NCBI GenBank assembly: GCA_030425745.1
Contig: JAUHZW010000110.1
Coordinates: 1-7,139, forward strand
DNA from: Actinomycetes bacterium
Lineage (GTDB): Bacteria > Actinomycetota > Actinomycetes > S36-B12
DNA: 7,139 nucleotides
Direction of reading: 5' to 3'
Positions 5,948 to 7,139 of this stretch are shown piece by piece; the stretch's first letter is position 1; every line of letters starts with the position of its first letter. A program made the position numbers and the translations under genes. The notes beneath the pieces were generated by a model. It was not told the origin of the DNA. It saw nothing but the letters and a program-made list of their open reading frames with translations, and ran no database searches.

Positions 5948-6550
5948 GTGACTCGGATCATCGCCGGCATCGCCCGCGGTCGGCGCCTGGAGGTCCCGGC
6001 TCGGGGCACCCGGCCGACATCCGACCGCATCCGCGAGGCGCTGTTCTCCGCTCTGGACTCGGCAGTCCGGGGCGCGCCGGGTGGCTGGGCCGAGGTCGTG
6101 GCCCTCGACCTGTATGCAGGCACCGGGGCGCTGGGTCTGGAGGCGTTGAGCCGTGGGGCCCGGGCCGCGTATCTGGTGGAGTCCGGCCGAGAGGCGCTGC
6201 GGGTCATGCGACGGAACATCAAGGCCGTGGCACTGGACGGCGCCTCGGTGGTGCCGCGCCGGGTCGCGCAGGTCGCTGGACCTCCGCCCGGGCCGGCCGC
6301 CACGCTCGTCCTCGTGGACCCGCCGTACGACGTCCCAGCGCAGCAGGTGGCCGGCGAGCTCGCCATGCTGGCTGAATCGGGCTGGATCGCCGCCGACGCC
6401 CAGATCGTCGTGGAGCGACCAGCCCGCGACCGGCAGTCACCATTCCCCGGAGGCTGGGACGTCCTCCGCGAGCGCGACTACGGCGACACCACGCTTTGGT
6501 ACGGTCGAGCGCAGAGCAGGGGTGCGGTCGCCGAGGAGGAGCAGGACTGA
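5948..6550 (+). CDS. rsmD: 16S rRNA (guanine(966)-N2)-methyltransferase RsmD
   Basis: SAM-dependent methylation of G966 (E. coli numbering) in 16S rRNA of the assembled small subunit. The 200-aa protein opens with TRIIAGIARGRRL and the RPTSDRIREALF block (22-33), both typical of RsmD. The SAM-binding motif is LDLYAGTGALG (53-63) and the catalytic DPPY motif is at 124-127 in LVLVDPPYD. GTG 5948 is the only possible start near the motif: an in-frame stop lies at 5939-5941 and the N-terminus then matches the family. The AGGA at 5943-5946 is too close to be ideal, and GAGAAGG (5930-5936), inside the end of recG, may help. It is 6 bp from recG, and its stop shares one base with the coaD start. Confidence 0.95.
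   Translation: MTRIIAGIARGRRLEVPARGTRPTSDRIREALFSALDSAVRGAPGGWAEVVALDLYAGTGALGLEALSRGARAAYLVESGREALRVMRRNIKAVALDGASVVPRRVAQVAGPPPGPAATLVLVDPPYDVPAQQVAGELAMLAESGWIAADAQIVVERPARDRQSPFPGGWDVLRERDYGDTTLWYGRAQSRGAVAEEEQD
6534..6540 (+). promoter_or_regulatory. Ribosome binding site of coaD, inside the end of rsmD
   Basis: AGGAGGA ends 9 nt before ATG 6550, and a second AGGA (6543-6546) lies 3 nt before it. Together they support the ATG at 6550 over the in-frame GTG at 6496, which would add 18 residues ahead of the MRVAVCPGSFDP start seen throughout the family. Confidence 0.75.
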
Positions 6551-7035
6551 TGCGCGTTGCCGTGTGCCCGGGGTCGTTCGACCCGGTGACCAACGGTCAT
6601 CTGGACGTCTTCGCACGTGCAGCGGCGATGGCCGACGAGGTCGTCGTCGCCGTTCTGATCAACTCGTCGAAGGCCGGGCTGTTCAGCATCGACGAGCGCA
6701 TGGAGATCCTCCGAGAGGTCGTCGAGCCGTACGGCAACATCCGCGTCGACTCCTTCCACGGACTGCTCGTCGACTACTGCCAGGCCCACGGGATCAGCAC
6801 GATCGTGAAGGGCCTGCGAGCGGTCAGTGACTTCGACTACGAGCTTCAGATGGCCCAGATGAACTACCGCCTCGCGCAGATCGAGACCGCCTTCATCTCG
6901 ACCAATCCGCTCTACAGCTTCCTGTCCTCGAGCCTGGTCAAGGAGGTCGCGACCTTCGGGGGAGATGTCAGCGGATTGGTCCCCGACGCCGTGTTGTCCC
7001 GGCTGGAGAGCAGGTTGTCGGACAGAATGGGCTGA
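6550..7035 (+). CDS. coaD: Phosphopantetheine adenylyltransferase
   Basis: Transfers AMP from ATP to 4'-phosphopantetheine, giving dephospho-CoA, the penultimate step of coenzyme A synthesis; cytoplasmic and hexameric in known members. The 161 aa match the usual 159-165. The nucleotidyltransferase motif GSFDPVTNGH (8-17) includes Thr14 and His17. Lys41 in NSSKAGLFS, VKGLRAVSDFDYELQMAQMN and the second signature SSSLVKEV (126-133) are all present. ATG 6550 overlaps the rsmD stop as TGATG, which suggests translational coupling. An rsmD-coaD pair is very common across bacteria, so the context agrees with the motifs. Confidence 0.98.
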   Translation: MRVAVCPGSFDPVTNGHLDVFARAAAMADEVVVAVLINSSKAGLFSIDERMEILREVVEPYGNIRVDSFHGLLVDYCQAHGISTIVKGLRAVSDFDYELQMAQMNYRLAQIETAFISTNPLYSFLSSSLVKEVATFGGDVSGLVPDAVLSRLESRLSDRMG

Positions 7036-7036
7036 A

Positions 7037-7050
7037 TGGCCCACGGGCCA
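7037..7050 (+). other. Short GC-rich inverted repeat immediately after the coaD stop
   Basis: TGGCC (7037-7041) pairs with GGCCA (7046-7050) around a 4-nt loop. No T-tract follows, and the next gene has its own ribosome binding site 19 bp further on. It could weaken read-through or protect the coaD 3' end, but it could equally be chance in GC-rich DNA. Confidence 0.25.
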
Positions 7051-7069
7051 CGACCACGCCGACAACCGC

Positions 7070-7075
7070 AGGGAG
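7070..7075 (+). promoter_or_regulatory. Ribosome binding site of the gene starting at 7081
   Basis: AGGGAG followed by 5 nt (CACAC) and GTG. This is the main support for treating the final 59 bases as a new coding region and not as spacer. Confidence 0.7.
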
Positions 7076-7080
7076 CACAC

Positions 7081-7139
7081 GTGGACGTCCAGGAACGACT
7101 CGACGAACTCGCCGTCCTCATCGAGGACGCGAAGGCGAT
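7081..7139 (+). CDS. Start of a probable DivIVA/SepIVA-like cell-division protein (3' end outside the window)
   Basis: Only 19 full codons are visible, beginning MDVQERLDELAVLIEDAK. The stretch is acidic and leucine-spaced (Leu7, Leu10, Leu13), consistent with the start of a helical or coiled-coil protein. In many actinobacteria the gene after coaD encodes a short coiled-coil protein of the SepIVA/DivIVA-like family, often mislabelled as an ATP synthase subunit b-like protein, whose N-terminus reads like KLDELxxLVEDAR. The identification rests on that resemblance and on position, from memory. The start is well supported by its Shine-Dalgarno sequence. The 45-bp gap from coaD is the largest within the + strand operon, so a separate promoter is possible though none is obvious. 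Confidence 0.6.
   Translation, partial: MDVQERLDELAVLIEDAKA

Noticed and set aside
1..7139. A novel defence, secretion or biosynthetic system
   Set aside because: Every stretch above 180 bp is accounted for by recognised housekeeping genes; base composition is even and there are no mobile-element or orphan genes.

Overview
This is a GC-rich window (roughly 70% G+C by eye, with strong G/C preference at third codon positions and frequent GTG starts). Gene content and order point to a chromosomal segment of an actinobacterium. The zinc-ribbon form of L28, a DAK2/FakA-type protein followed by recG, rsmD and coaD, and a DivIVA/SepIVA-like reading frame starting right after coaD all fit that phylum. 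The genus cannot be decided from the sequence alone.

Layout. The window opens inside the C-terminal two thirds of a D-alanine--D-alanine ligase gene (ddl, + strand). This is followed at 47 bp by thiL (thiamine-monophosphate kinase, +). thiL converges on rpmB (ribosomal protein L28, - strand). The two stop codons sit inside the two copies of a 15-bp repeat, which together can fold into one long hairpin between the genes (1638-1679). The 178-bp gap 1862-2039 is a divergent control region with a credible promoter and ribosome binding site for rpmB and a ribosome binding site for the next operon. From 2040 to the end everything runs on the + strand in a tightly packed operon. It holds a FakA/YloV-like DAK2 protein, recG (4-bp GTGA overlap), rsmD (6-bp gap), coaD (1-bp TGATG overlap) and, after 45 bp, the first 19 codons of a likely SepIVA/DivIVA-like cell-division gene.

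The genes are housekeeping functions: peptidoglycan precursor synthesis (Ddl), thiamine diphosphate synthesis (ThiL), ribosome assembly and modification (L28, RsmD), fatty-acid phosphorylation or a related kinase role (FakA-like), replication-fork rescue (RecG), coenzyme A synthesis (CoaD) and septal or polar growth (last gene). They do not form one pathway. The link is conserved neighbourhood and translational coupling.

I saw no tRNA, rRNA, insertion sequence, CRISPR array, phage gene or toxin-antitoxin pair, and I do not think the window holds an undescribed multi-gene system. The observations most worth a second look are the stop-codon-bearing repeat pair between thiL and rpmB, the apparent loss of a zinc-ligand cysteine in the FakA-like protein, and the inverted rpmB position, which resembles the Firmicutes arrangement.
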